Below, in pieces: positions 1 through 12,412 of a DNA stretch of 64,000 nucleotides; the first letter of the stretch is position 1, and each line of letters opens with the position of its first letter. The translations under genes were made by a program, and so were the position numbers. Under the pieces are notes generated by a model that searched no databases, was not told the origin of the DNA, and saw only the letters and a program-made list of their open reading frames with translations. The DNA comes from Paulownia fortunei. Lineage: Eukaryota; Streptophyta; Magnoliopsida; Lamiales; Paulowniaceae. The stretch covers positions 4,030,001 to 4,094,000 of the forward strand of contig CM033111.1 of NCBI GenBank assembly GCA_019321725.1, in the 5' to 3' direction.

Positions 1-147
1 ATTTATAGCTTCAAAATAACATGCGATACTTAATACCTTGCAAATGCATTTATTAAGATTTGCAATTATGATATTTATTTTGCATGTATTTAATTACACA
101 ATTTTAAATGATACTTTATAGCTACGTCTAAATTTATTTTAAAAATA

Positions 148-270
148 TATTTTAAGAGAAGGTGACTTAAGACATGTATCGAAATATGCTTGATTCTAAT
201 TTTGAAAAAATATTTTAAGAGAAGGTGACTTAAGACATGTAACGAGTATGCTTGATTCTAATTTGAGAGT
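148..270. repeat. 64-bp tandem duplication
   Basis: The segment with AAGAGAAGGTGACTTAAGAC at 153 recurs at 217, followed in both copies by a matching stretch ending TGCTTGATTCTAATTT. The copies differ by a few substitutions and small indels. No coding potential. Confidence 0.8.
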
Positions 271-470
271 ATATTTTATAGTAATAATTAGAATGTTTTT
301 AAATTATTTTGGAAAATATAAGATGTATTTTTGAGAGAAAATAGTATTAAAATTTATATTTTATTTAAAGAGATTGAAAATTATTTTAAAAAAAGAAAAC
401 CAAACAGCCCATAATTTTTTTTATATACCGCACACGTTCATTTGTTCCATATTACAAACTCATCATCATC

Positions 471-588
471 TCTCTCTCTCTCTCTCTCCTTTTTTTTTTT
501 TTGTCTTTTTTGTTTTTAGATTTTCCAAAATTTCCCAAAGTTTTTGCTCGTTCTTTACTATTTCAACTAAACGTTACCTGAGATTGCG

Positions 589-620
<32 letters not shown>
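471..620. repeat. TC, poly-T and TA microsatellites
   Basis: A TC run (471-488) passes into a poly-T run, and a pure AT/TA run occupies 591-620. The open reading frame across these runs encodes only simple-sequence peptide and is not a gene. Confidence 0.85.
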
Positions 621-623
<3 letters not shown>

Positions 624-2689
624 CAAAAAACATATATATATATATAATCAGCTCAAAAGTAGAAAAATATCTTATTCTACCCTCATTCCAAAACCTTTAC
701 ATACCCACATTATATTTGTGAATGTTGGAGAGGTCTTACTGTAATAATAGAAAACTTGAAGGGGGCTAAATAAATTTTTACTTAAATTTTAATATTATTT
801 TTTAAAATATTAAATTAGTATATTTTAAATTCATTCTTAATAGTTTTTACTTAATTCAATTAAACACTTTAAAAATTAGTAAACAATAAATTCCTAGAAT
901 AAATATAAGCACATTTTTTATATTTTACATTATTAGAATCAAGAATACATATACCATTACGTTTCAATAACCTAATGAAATGGATATATTAATAGTTTGT
1001 TGAAAATCCAATAGCCTTCATTCACGATTGGCTTTGGCTTGGCATAATCTCTAAAAATTTAAAGAAAAATTAGTTTACTGAAACAGTACATTTCTTCAAC
1101 ATCCATCAATTTCACCTGCTCTATCTTCTTCTCACTTGTTGCTGTCTCAAGACTTGAAATAAAAAAATCTCATATAAATTCAAATCGATCTTACAATATA
1201 AATTTAATAAGCTACTCGACTTGAAGAGTGAAACGGCATCATAGTATATGCATAAGAATTGTGTTGAAAGAACACACTTTATAAAAATAAGGATGGCAAA
1301 ATATCTTACTTTATAATCATTTTATCTATTTCTTATTCATTTTTTATTCCAAGTAAACAGGTAATTGTATCATAAACATTTGGTTTTTATCTCAGCCTTA
1401 AACTTCATTGGGGTGGGATGCAATTTGGAAAGATAGTGGGAAGGAGTATGTAATTTGGACAAACTTTAGAGGATGTGGATGTAATTTTAAAAGGCACATT
1501 AGGTGTCTTATACATGTTAGATCCAATTATATGTATTAGATATATATCTAATTGTATATTTATGCATAATCATTCATATATATATATATGGATATATGTA
1601 TAATATATGATGAAATACATACCAATACACATTACCAAATGTAAACATTACGAGAGTTACATATATTTGAATATTTTTCAACTAAAGTTATATAATCAAT
1701 GCGTGAGAACCATTCTGATTTTCTATTATATAATAAAATAAAATCTTAAGGATGATTTTAGTAATCTCAAAAAATTATTGAGAAGAGTTAATAATTTGAA
1801 TAAATTGCAACACATGAAGTTTAATATAAAAACTACTTAGTCGAAGTCAAATATAAAAAAGTGGTAATATCAACTACGTTTTAAATTAAAAGCAAGAGTT
1901 TCCCTATGAAATTTTGCACGACAACTATTATCACGCCGCGTACACTTATTTCTTCATCATCATTGACAGTAAAATATTGTACTTCTTCATTTGAATCCCT
2001 CCATTTGAGTCCACCTAACACACTATACTGTCCATTTGTATTTCCATTGAATCAATTATTGCAAGAATATGAATCATGAACAAGAATTACACTTCTAAGG
2101 CCACATGAAAAGTATCAACTTTTCTTGCACCCAAAAATGGTTAAAAGACAAAAGCATCAATCTCTACAGGTAGACCTATTACTCAAACAAGAAATTATCT
2201 TCTTTTCTGTTTATCAAATCAATTATCTTCCCATGCTATAGTACCAACTCAAACCCCCCACCTTCAATAATTGATTCTCATCGTATCTTATCTTTAGTTA
2301 AATCCATTTTATATCCATTGCATTTTCTCCCAACAACCTTTTAATTTATTTAGTTAAAGTACAACCATGGAGGGGCTTTCCCATCCTCACTTCCGGCCCC
2401 CACCTCAAAACCCCATAGTTTAAGTTATGTGGTCACCTTGTAGTACACTTTTTTTCTAAGCAAAATGTGGATAGGTACTTGAAACTCGGTTTGACAACTT
2501 TGGAAATTGGACATGTAAAGTAAAAAGTTCAAAAATGATAGTATATGTCACTAATATTGGCTTTTTAATTTATCCTCATCTTTAATTTAAAAAATATAAT
2601 TTTTTTTTATTCATTTATTCGAAACTTACACCCCACCTAAATTGTGGAGTGAATATCCACCATCAAATACATATATTGAATAAAACTGG

Positions 2690-2830
2690 TTGCGTGGTGT
2701 TCACAGTACACACACCTAGGTCGATAATTCGATATATGACTTGTGTCTAGAGCAACAACACACTTGAGTGGGGAATCGAATTCTCAATATTCACGTTGGT
2801 ATCTTAAACGTTATCCATTACGTCACCTAC
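2690..2830 (-). mobile_element. tRNA-derived SINE-like element, tRNA-Arg-like head
   Basis: Read on the minus strand, 2827-2813 gives GGTGACGTAATGGAT, close to the A box of plant tRNA-Arg genes. About 30 bases on, 2783-2770 gives GAATTCGATTCCCC, a good B-box match. This RNA polymerase III promoter pair without the rest of a tRNA is typical of SINEs. The 3' body is AT-rich and its end was not defined. No target-site duplication was verified. Confidence 0.5.
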
Positions 2831-4330
2831 CGTAGGGCAAAAAAAATTAAAAAAAAATAAATATTTATTTGTTAAACAACGGGTATGGTGTTAGCACTTG
2901 GCAGTGTTGTATAGCATAGCACCTACAATAAAATTAGCAGGAAACCAACAAAGAGAAGATGCAAAGGCACGAACAAATCATGAAAAGAAAATTTCTAAAT
3001 CCCACATCTACTTATATTATGGAATATGATATTCTTTTTTGTTGCAATTTAAAGAGAGCAAGCAGAATTCAATACTTAAGTACATGTAGTTGATGTAGTT
3101 AATTTGAAAAGTTTTCTTAATTGAATTTAGATTAGTTGACATAATTTATGTGCCTCGTGGAGGATTATCATTTTCTGGCACATAATTTCTTTATAAAACA
3201 AATTAAAGCAAGATTCCGTTAACTGCTGAGTTACCTCATTCTTCATCTTCATTTATTTCAAATTTTAGTCCAAAATAACTGCACCATATCATGATTAAGA
3301 TATTTGAGAATGAAACATAGCCAATTTTAACATTGGAATTCCCATTTAAAGGAAAAAAAAGTTCTACTTTGATACGTCAATGGAATACCTTGTTTTTCAC
3401 ATATTTGGGAAAGGTAGTCCTCCTTGTTTATTATATTTGTACTCCTTTTTTTTATTAATAAATAGGTAGACATTTATGTCAAAATTCCTGTATAAACAAC
3501 CGGTGTTTGATAAAAAAAAAGTTCCTATATTTGGGAAGCCATTCCCATTGAGAAATACAGAAGTAATTGAGGCATGCTACCTAAAAATAGAAGAAAAAAT
3601 ACAATACCAAAAGGTTAGAAAAAATAATAAGTGATAAGATAAATGTGATAATCTCAAAATCATCGCTAATCATATATGCAAGTAATAAGATATTAAGTGA
3701 TAAAATATCAAGCGATAATATTATATAATATCACTAATAATATACACTAAATGATACTCCCCCTCTCAAAATTAAGGGTCCAAAAATTAAGGGGTCCAGT
3801 TTAATCCAAAAGGAGTATTAGTTGAGTGTTTGAGAAAGTGTAAATTTTATGTACTTTTACACTTTTGCCATTAAAAGTTGTGGTATTGCATCTTTGTTTT
3901 AATTAAAAGAATAGTTTTGGGAAAAACTCATTTTAGGAGATACATTTTAATTTTGAGACATCCAAAAAAAAAAGAGAATATAAGTACAATTTTTATAATT
4001 ATGTCCACACACATGCACTGTGATAATTGAATGTTATTATAACTATATGGTCATTATACAAGAAGTCTTTTTAGTATTTCAATTTCATAATTGTCAATTG
4101 ATATGACTTATTATTTTGTAGTAATGTGGATAGGAGAAATCCAAGTTACATATGTTTGGGGGAGACATGATAATCTTGGAAGCCAGCCAATCATACAGCT
4201 GCAGCCCTTCTTAATTATCAAACCAAATAATCCCACGTTTTTATTGGATTACAGACCAACCATACTAGTCAAGCACGTTTCTTTGCATAGAAATTCCATG
4301 AAAACGAAGAAACAAAGAAATCACAACCAA

Positions 4331-4349
4331 CCCCCCCCCCCCCCCCCCC
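4331..4349. repeat. 19-base C homopolymer
   Basis: Nineteen consecutive C on the plus strand, that is a G run on the minus strand. It may form G-quadruplex DNA, and it is also a place where read length errors are likely. Confidence 0.9.
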
Positions 4350-5587
4350 GGCCCAAATGAAAAGACATTGGAAGTTTCATGTTCTTTTTACTCCTTTTTC
4401 TCTAGGCATTTCCTTGTTATTTCCTCCCTACCATCTTTTGGGTTATAATTATACTCAAAATCTTTTTATGATATCGACACTTGAAATATTTTGAAATAAT
4501 ATTGTGAGATAAAACATATTTTACAAATTAAAGGCAAAAGGACTCTTTTTCTTAATTATTATTTGCCCTACATTAGATGTTTTGATTCGAATATTTATGG
4601 TTTGTGGACTTAGTTTATTATTTTGTAACTCATTTGTGAACGAATAGATGCACTCGGGGAATAGCACGATCGTGTATTGTTTATCTCTAGAGCAAAAATT
4701 ATGTAATTTAATAACATAATTCATTTGTTCAATAAACCATAGAAATTAAATTAAAACAATCATCTAGGACGGAGAAATTTCTAAATCAAGATTAACACAA
4801 CCTACGTACTTTTGCTATGCAATCATAGGATGTGATTTTATATACTCCTATGATCATCTTATACCATAAAATTCGATTTTTTCAAGATATTAAATAATTG
4901 TGAATTGACCTCTATCCATCAGTTCTTTACGTTCTCATCACAAAATATATCGTTTTAATAGGACAAACACAAAGAGCATGCAACTTGGCTGCTGATCTCG
5001 CACACCCAAAATTCCCACTAGGGGTTTCCTTTCTTTTTCTTTTTTGTCTTTTTAGTACTGTGCATTTTAACTATACCTATTAACTTTTATTACTCATTCT
5101 TCCTAAATTTATTATTCTTATTCTCTTTTTAATACGTTCAAGAATAAATTTTATGTTTTAAAATATATAATTTTTTTTTCAAAACTATTATCGCAATTAA
5201 AATATTGATATGACACTTAACTCTCACTCTCAATCATTATTTTTAACGGCAATAGTGTAAGTATACAAAATTTATACTTTTTTTAATTTTTATCTAGAAT
5301 TTCATTTTAAAATAAATTGAATCCTTAATTTTGGGATAGAGGGAATTTTAACTTTTTTATCCCCTTCCATGTGAAATAGTGGGTGGAGTTTCCGCAGACT
5401 TAGATGCTCACTCAAAGAGTATTCTCTTAGTTCATTGCACACACTGACCAGCCTCAAATCAAAGAAAATTCTATGGGGGCTATCATTAAAGGCTAAAAAG
5501 AGAAACTCTCCAACTGGGGTCTACCATTTTTATTTTTTCTTTCTCCTCATACTTTTTAGCTTTACACTTAACCTCGTTGACAACTAC

Positions 5588-5595
5588 TATAAAAT
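5588..5595 (+). promoter_or_regulatory. Candidate TATA box of the MYB gene
   Basis: TATAAAAT lies 83 bases before the chosen MYB start codon, a plausible distance for a leader of about 50 bases. No transcript evidence is available. Confidence 0.45.
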
Positions 5596-5670
5596 CTCTT
5601 GTGGGCTTTCAGTTAGACACAACCAAAATTTCTCTCATTAATCTTTCTTTTTCCTATCCTTGTCCATTTC

Positions 5671-6832
5671 ATGATCATGAGTAAAGGTGGGGTTAATCCT
5701 AAATACACAAGCAGCAACTTGTATGAATCTGGAAGTGAGGTAAGAAGAGGGCCATGGATCCTTGAGGAAGACAATCTTCTTATTCAGTATATAAGATGCC
5801 ATGGTGAAGGCCGCTGGAATTCCTTAGCCAAATTTGCAGGTATATAGCTTTATTTTCACACACTTACACGTGCATGTGTGTGTGAATTGTATACTTTGAA
5901 TACCTTTCAGAATTGTTTTTTCCCTGGTTTCGTAGAATATTTGAACCTTAAACACATTTCTTTCCTTGTCTACAGGGCTCAATAGAACAGGGAAAAGTTG
6001 CAGATTGAGGTGGTTGAATTATTTGAAGCCTGACATTAAGCGTGGAAACCTCACCCCACATGAACAACTCTTGATTCTTGAACTTCACTCAAAATGGGGA
6101 AACAGGTGAGTTTTCCACTTTAAACTTTAACTCTCTGAATGATTACAATTCTGTTACCTCAGTACCAAAAATCAGCTTCATCAAACAGTTTTAAAAGCTA
6201 AATAGAGTACAAATGTGCCCAACTTCTTCACTCACACATGACAGTTTTGTGATTCCAGGTGGTCAAAAATTGCACAGCATTTACCAGGGAGGACAGATAA
6301 TGAAATCAAGAATTACTGGAGAACAAGGGTGCAGAAACAGGCGCGACAACTTAAGGTTGATTCCAACAGCAAGAAATTTCTCGAGGCAATTCGCATGTTT
6401 TGGATGCCAAGGTTGATGGAAAAAATGGAACAAAATTCATCAGTGACATCCTCTCCATCTTCCTCAATCTCAATCATGGAAACTCAAAAATATGCAGCCC
6501 CTTCACCAGTATCCAACCAGGTCCCTCTGCCCTCTCCCTGTCCGAAACCCAGCAACGTGGTAAATAGTTCAGACAGTAGTAACTCCTCAACAAAAACCTC
6601 ACAGCTGCCTGAGACTTCAGGAAGTTTAATTCAATGTGACAATTCACTTGAGGATAGTTATTACTATGTGGGCATTCCTAGCTGTGACATGCAGGAATTG
6701 GAGGCCCAATATATTGCCCTCTCCGGATGCCACGTGGCCGAGATTGATTCGTTCGGAGAGGACTTCGGGAATACATTTTGGAACACTGATGAACTGTGGG
6801 AATTTAGGAAGCCAGAAGAAGCTGGTGTCTAG
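5671..6832 (+). CDS. MYB62/116-like: R2R3-MYB transcription factor, subgroup 20 (MYB62/MYB116 type)
   Basis: Three exons, 5671-5839, 5976-6105 and 6259-6832, join to 290 residues. All introns are GT-AG and sit at the two classic R2R3-MYB positions. The R2 repeat has Trp29, Trp49 and Trp69. R3 has the usual non-Trp first position, then Trp101 and Trp120, followed by [18 protein letters not shown]. The linker [12 protein letters not shown] and the following [12 protein letters not shown] are subgroup 20 features (MYB2, MYB62, MYB78, MYB108, MYB112, MYB116). The bHLH-contact signature in R3 is not seen. The tail is Ser/Pro-rich and ends in a conserved-looking acidic stretch with [12 protein letters not shown]. 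Family members act in the nucleus in stress, senescence, jasmonate and phosphate responses. Assignment to MYB62/116 rests on sequence plus the recalled Arabidopsis gene order next to the GlnRS gene. ATG 5677 is an alternative in-frame start. Confidence 0.93.
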
Positions 6833-8899
6833 ATACACCTTAAGACTCTGAAGTGGCCCTTGTTTTTGTAGTCGGGCCAAGAAAAAGGTCTTTGAGTATC
6901 TAGTTTTTATAATGTGCTAATGCTTAAGTTCTTCGTTGGTTGCTCAAAGTGAGTAAAGTTTATGTGTGTGATATCAATCTGCTCCAACTATGTAAAGGAT
7001 TGGGTTCTGTTGCTTTAGGGGCTCCTTATTTGATGCTACTCTTGTGTGGTCTAATTATCTTTGCCCATATAAATTAATTCAGATAAAAAAAATTATTTCA
7101 GTATTGTATTATGTTTTGTATTATACTGCATCTATTACCGTAATAATAAAAGAGATTATCGATTAAAAAAGAAATATATATTATCTAAATTTACATTATC
7201 AACACAATACAATAAAAAAAAGTACTATAATATTTCAAACGATTATATCCAATGTAATTCATAATACATGAGCTTCATGTTCTCGTATTAAGTATGCTAC
7301 AGTTGGTATAGAACAGAACTTTCTATGTTGAAATATGATATATATTTGTGGCATAATTTGCCTTAGTATTTTCATATTTACACGAAAAGAAAATTAAAAG
7401 TTATTAATTGCAATATTGACCATAACAGTGCTAAAGAAAAGATAAAAGATTTAGTCAATTCATGGAAACAACGTTGAAATGACAACTTCGAAGGATCAAC
7501 GTGTACTCTAATCATCGGCGGTGGAAATTTTTGCTTAAAAGTTTCTATCTTGGACAGTGTGAGGAAGAAAAATAGCACCTTGTTTCTTCGTATCTGGTAG
7601 CTTGATCTTTGAGGAGATGCATTATTTTTTCTCTTTTGTTATTTTGACATTTTCCTTTAGATAATTAAGATATGCATTAAATACAGCACATATATTTTAA
7701 AAAATTACTTATATATTCTATAGTGCACCAATACTTTTAAAATTATTTTGTATAGTATCAAACATGATTTGAATATAGAATACAATATAATTCTGATATC
7801 GCGATGTTGTGTCTAAAAATTAAATAAGAAAAAAAAATTACGACAAAGCCAATGTAGTATTAGAAAATTTCCAAACATAATGAGATATTTTACCTTATTT
7901 CAATAAGTTTAGGGACTATAAAAAATAAAAAATATATATAAAATTAATTGAAAAGTAGTGTTGTTTCATTTAAATTCATTCTCTCTTTGCCTCTTCTTGG
8001 ATGTTTTTTTTTTAAAATTAAACTCTCTTTTTTTCACAGTATCATAGTCAGATAAGTTCGACACCATCACCAACAAGCAAGCCTTTATCATTATATGTAC
8101 ACCACCATCACTGTAAATTTATTACCAATTATAATATATAAAACCTATCGAATGAGTCCACTTTGAGTCGAATCTCAAGTTCATTCCTCTCTCTAGTGGG
8201 AGAAGCATATGAAGAAGGCGAACTATCCATCATTTGGATTGGATCTTATATACATATTTTTGATCTATGTATAGATTTATATATTTATTTATATATGTAT
8301 ATGTATATATAAAAATATATATATACATTAAAACAATCGTTTCGAATTTATTCACAACTTAAATTTTTTATGAATTGCTGTGTCCAGTATTCAGTTTGCG
8401 TCTGTCCCTGCCTCATAAAATTAATATGCTTTTGCAAATGAAAGCCATCACAGGATCGCAGCATGTAAATCTTTCTGGAGAATTCTAATGTAAAGAGATG
8501 CTGAGAAAATTTTAACGAATAATCTGTGGTTTATAGCAGTTGAGTGTGTCTCCATTGGATGCTGACTGCTCGTATTAGATTGGAATACATTGACCCGAAA
8601 TCATGGTAGTGCCCAAGTGGAAGATGAAGACATGATTTTCAGTTGACTAAGCACAGCACCATGTATACACACAGACATATATGTATATATTCAATATGAA
8701 AAATTACGTGGGCGCCGTAGAATTCTTATTGGCTAGGTTGACAATTAATCCAGCAGGCGAAACTGAGTATTCAAATATTAACGGGTTTAACGAATCTTGA
8801 TCACAATTTTGTCTCCAACTTTTTAATATGGATTGAAAGGTCTTTGATTATTAATTTTACTCTCTATTGTCTCAATTTATCTCTTTTGTACTCTCATTA

Positions 8900-9865
8900 T
8901 TTTTCATTTTATTCTTATGTATTTTTATTATTTCACTTTATCACTATATACTCTTGAAAAAATAGCTAATTGTTATTATCTATTATTTATAATAATATTG
9001 CTATAAAATATTTTAAATTTAATACACTTGTATTTAAATATTAATAATTTTCTTAACTTAATTAATTAATATATAATATTAAATTTATTTCATATTTTAT
9101 TGTACTTATTTTAATGATTGTTCGTTTATTAACATAGTTCCTATTAAATTTTTATATCTATAGGATTTTTTTATTAACAATTACATTTTACTTATAAATT
9201 TACTACTCAACATAAATATAAAAAAATGTATGATATATTCCCAAATCATATTTTGTTAAATAAGTAAAATATCAGTAATAATTTTTTTTATTAATAGAAT
9301 TATCAAAATTTCATAGAAACAATGTTAAATACAAAAAAATTATTTCGTAACTTGATGAATATTATGTTAAATTTAAAATAATTTAATGAATACTTTCCTA
9401 AATTTAAAAATATAGTCATTTTAGAAATTAATTTTATTATTATTACTTAATTATAATGGCTATTTTTTAATATAACATAGTTTTTATGAACTTATGATAA
9501 TTCTATTAATAATAAAAAATATTGCTAATATTTGTATATAATAAAATATATATTTTTAAGATTTATATTCAGTAAGAAATTTATGAGTAGAAGCGTATTA
9601 AATATTAAATATCCTACTATATACTAATTTAATAGAACTATGTTATATTATAAATTATCTATTGAAATTTAAGTATATTAAAATTTTGAATAAATTTAAT
9701 ATTAAATATTAATTAATCAAGTTGAAAAATTATTAGAACATAAATACAAATATATTAATATCAAACTATTTTAAAGTAATTTCACTAAAAAGAATAAATA
9801 AAAGTAATTTGGTTATTTTTTTCAAGAGTAGATGGAGGTAAAGTGAGATAAAATACCATCAAAAT
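8900..9865. mobile_element. Large AT-rich foldback element, about 1 kb
   Basis: The sequence from about 8900 to 9330 matches the reverse complement of about 9865 to 9470 over most of its length, with substitutions and small gaps. Landmarks are ACTCTTGAAAAAAT near 8952 against its complement near 9825, and TTAATTAATTAATAT near 9058 against 9712. A short AT-rich loop lies between the arms. It resembles a foldback or MITE-type element, or an inverted duplication. There is no coding potential. Confidence 0.7.
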
Positions 9866-9889
9866 GTCAAAAAAATTCAAAGATTTAGA

Positions 9890-10340
9890 AAACTTGAGTT
9901 TGGGTTGACCCGAACTCCCTATCATTGATAAAATAGACCAATGAGACGTGCTAGTTAATCAGATTATGACATCCGAACCCTAGCATGTACGGTCTATAAG
10001 GATCGATTAGTATAAATACTAATGCACAGTTCTCATAAGGTAATTTTTAATCTTTTATTCATTTGACATTCCAATTCCTCACGACCTAAACTAACTTAAG
10101 TATAGAAGAGTTTTAGGTGGAGGCTACCCCAATAAGTCTAGCGTGTGTTGGTATTTCAGATCACCACAAATTCAAGTATCCGACCTCAGATTACCTCAAC
10201 CCAAAGTCAAGTACATTGATTTATCCCAAATCATAATACATTACCCACTTTTCTTATTTGTTTTGTCACATTTTTATATAAGTCAACTTTATCCCAAATC
10301 GTCAAATTTATTGGATTATTACAATGTTTACATGTGAATT
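9890..10340 (+). mobile_element. LTR-like remnant, Ty3-gypsy style
   Basis: A TATA-like TATAAATACT near 10010 is followed about 85 bases later by CTAACTTAAGTATAGAAGAG and TTTTAGGTGGAGGCTACCCC. This resembles the CTAACTTGAGCGTCGGAG...GGTCACCCC block near the end of many plant gypsy LTRs. No internal retrotransposon genes are present. The boundaries are estimates. Confidence 0.4.
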
Positions 10341-10509
10341 GATCATTCTCTCATTTATCATGGTATACATGACACTAGATTTGTCGATGATAATAAATTT
10401 GGACCCGGACTTACTGAGAGCGGATTTTAGGAACATTGATTACAAACTGTAGAAGTGCCCCCAAATAAACTAAATTGTTATAGTGTATATATATGTGAAT
10501 TACAATTCA

Positions 10510-10715
10510 ATTCTATGTCAGTTACAGTATTAATCATGGAATACAATTACAATTCTATGTCAGTTACAATATTAATCGTGAATGTATGAGCTGATTTACA
10601 GAGCTACAAATATGCAAATCTACATCAATTATAATTACAATTCTATGTTAGTTATAATATTAATCATGAATTTATGAGTTGATGTATAGAGCTACAAATC
10701 TGCAAATCTACAAAG
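10510..10715. repeat. Tandem repeat, periods 42 and 88 bp
   Basis: ATTCTATGT recurs at 10510, 10552 and 10640, each time followed by (C/T)AGTTA(C/T)A(G/A)TATTAATC. The longer unit includes GAGCTACAAAT.TGCAAATCTACA, found in the last two copies. Confidence 0.75.
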
Positions 10716-10837
10716 AAGATTACAATATATAAAATAACGGATACGTCCTAACAAATAGAGTTACCCTTTTTTTTTAGACTACATTACGTTTTTTCCACTC
10801 ATCAAATACGAATGACAAGAAGTAAAATAATGGCTCA

Positions 10838-11075
10838 AGTGGGCTTATCCAATGCATCAATTATACTATCGTTGACATACTACTTAAAAGGGCAATTAAC
10901 TAAAAATGGAAATATGATTAGGCAATCTTATTCTCATGAACAAATTAAGTACAAAAAGTGGGCTTATCCGATATATCAATTATACGATCGTTAACATACT
11001 GCTTAAAAGGGCAATTAACTAAAGATGAAAATATGATTAGGTAATATTATTCTCTTGAACAAACTTAGTACAAAA
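10838..11075. repeat. 119-bp tandem duplication
   Basis: AGTGGGCTTATCC at about 10838 recurs at 10957. Both copies continue through matched segments TATCAATTATAC.ATCGTT and TTAAAAGGGCAATTAACTAA with scattered substitutions. Confidence 0.85.
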
Positions 11076-11591
11076 TATTTTTTGTTAGTTAATTATTAAC
11101 ATATTTAGAATCTAATGTGGTCAACATTAACAACGTCCTATCAAAAATTGTTCAATCTGTCAGTCACGTAAATGGTCTTACATCTCACAGGTTTAAAATG
11201 CATTTGACAAGATAAAGATATTTCTAATATTATACAGGAACACAAAATGTCCGAACCCCGCCACAACAGAATCATTACAGAAACACAACTATTATCCTAT
11301 GCTCTTACAAGTACTACGGCAGAGAAGGAACATATGTTAATAGAATCAGCATTGGAGTATAAGATGATGTTTGTGATTGGATGTTTTGAGCATTTTTTGC
11401 GCAGTCACATCATTCAAATTCTTGTTATCCTTTGCGCATGTGACCAAACAGGCTAAGGTTTCATGTGAAGATGAAACTTTTTTGAAAGCATATATACTTC
11501 CCCTCTATCGAAACTTCTATCAAAATCACTGATTGATTCTTAGTTTCACAATCATCAAATGTCACGCGTAAATGTGAACATTGAGAGACGT

Positions 11592-11940
11592 AGGTTATGT
11601 TTGGTTTCATTTTTTTTTTAAATATTTTTAAATTTTTAGTTCAAAAAGATATATCTTTTTATTTTCTATAATTAATTTCAAAGTACTTTTATTAAAGCCT
11701 ACACCCTAATTTTCAATTCTATTTGCAAAGCATTAACCTTATTTTCTTCCAAAGATATTCTCAAAAAATAGGTTATATTTGGTTTCATTTTTTTATAATA
11801 TTTTTAAATTCTTAGTTCAAAAAGATATTTCTTTTTTATTTTCTATAATTAATTTCAAAATATTTTTATTAAAGCCTACACCATAATTTTCAATTCTATT
11901 TGCAAGGCATTAACCTTATTTTCTTCCAAAGCTATTCTGT
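11592..11940. repeat. Tandem duplication of about 175 bp
   Basis: The block beginning GGTTATGTTTGGTTTCATTT (about 11592) recurs at about 11770. Both copies share TTAGTTCAAAAAGATAT, TTTCTATAATTAATTTCAAA and AAGCATTAACCTTATTTTCT-type segments. A few substitutions and T-run length differences separate them. Confidence 0.85.
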
Positions 11941-12027
11941 CTGTTTCACCATTTCTCTTTTATAATATTTATATTTGACTGTTTTTTTTTTTTTTGAAAA
12001 TATTCTTTTATTTGCATTTTTTAGACT

Positions 12028-12100
12028 AACACTCACTAGAATGATAGTACTTGATCTAACCTCTTATAAATGAGATCAACGGTTCAAATTTTGCCCCTCC
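12028..12100 (+). mobile_element. SINE-like tRNA-derived head
   Basis: An A-box-like stretch CACTAGAATGATAGTAC is followed by CTTGATCTAACCTCTTAT and then a B box GGTTCAAATTTTGCC at 12081. The spacing fits a tRNA-derived SINE head rather than a functional tRNA, since no acceptor stem pairing is seen. The 3' end is undefined. Confidence 0.4.
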
Positions 12101-12159
12101 TCACTTTCCCCATGTTTCAGTTTCTAATTCTTTTTTTAAAAAAAGACCCTTTGTCTTAG

Positions 12160-12412
12160 AATAAATTATAGAAACTACCATTGATATTTAACCTATTTAC
12201 AAAAAAAATCCACTATGATTTAATATTACAAATACCCACATAAATATTACAAATACCCCATTGAAATTTTATCTTTATTTTACAAATACTTCCTCAATAA
12301 GTGTAATTTACAAAATAAAAAAATTATCAGGGGGTATTTGCAGTTTCAAAAGTTAATTAATATTGTTTGTAATTAAATCAAATTTTAGGAGTAGTTCTTG
12401 TAATTTACTATT
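12160..12412. mobile_element. Small foldback MITE-like element
   Basis: The left end TAAATTATAGAAACTACCAT matches the reverse complement of the right end (TAAATTACAAGAACTACTCC), and both arms carry AT-rich sequence with ACAAATACCCC or GGGGGTATTTG. The arms are about 100 bases with diverged pairing. Noncoding. Confidence 0.55.

Larger units (their letters stand above)
1..5670. other. AT-rich intergenic region upstream of the MYB gene
   Basis: No credible gene is seen. Open frames here are short and low in complexity, for example the frame over the TC and TA runs at 374-721. The stretch contains a 64-bp tandem duplication (about 148-270), TC and TA microsatellites (471-502 and 591-620), a SINE-like sequence in reverse orientation (about 2690-2830), GATAA-rich sequence near 3600-3760 and a 19-base C run (4331-4349). 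The last 100 bases are the probable MYB core promoter. Confidence 0.7.

Noticed and set aside
374..721. 115-codon open frame near the left edge
   Set aside because: It runs through TC, T and TA microsatellites and encodes simple-sequence peptide with no family motif.
2770..2827. Functional tRNA-Arg gene
   Set aside because: A and B boxes are present but no acceptor or anticodon stem pairing is seen, so a SINE head is the better reading.
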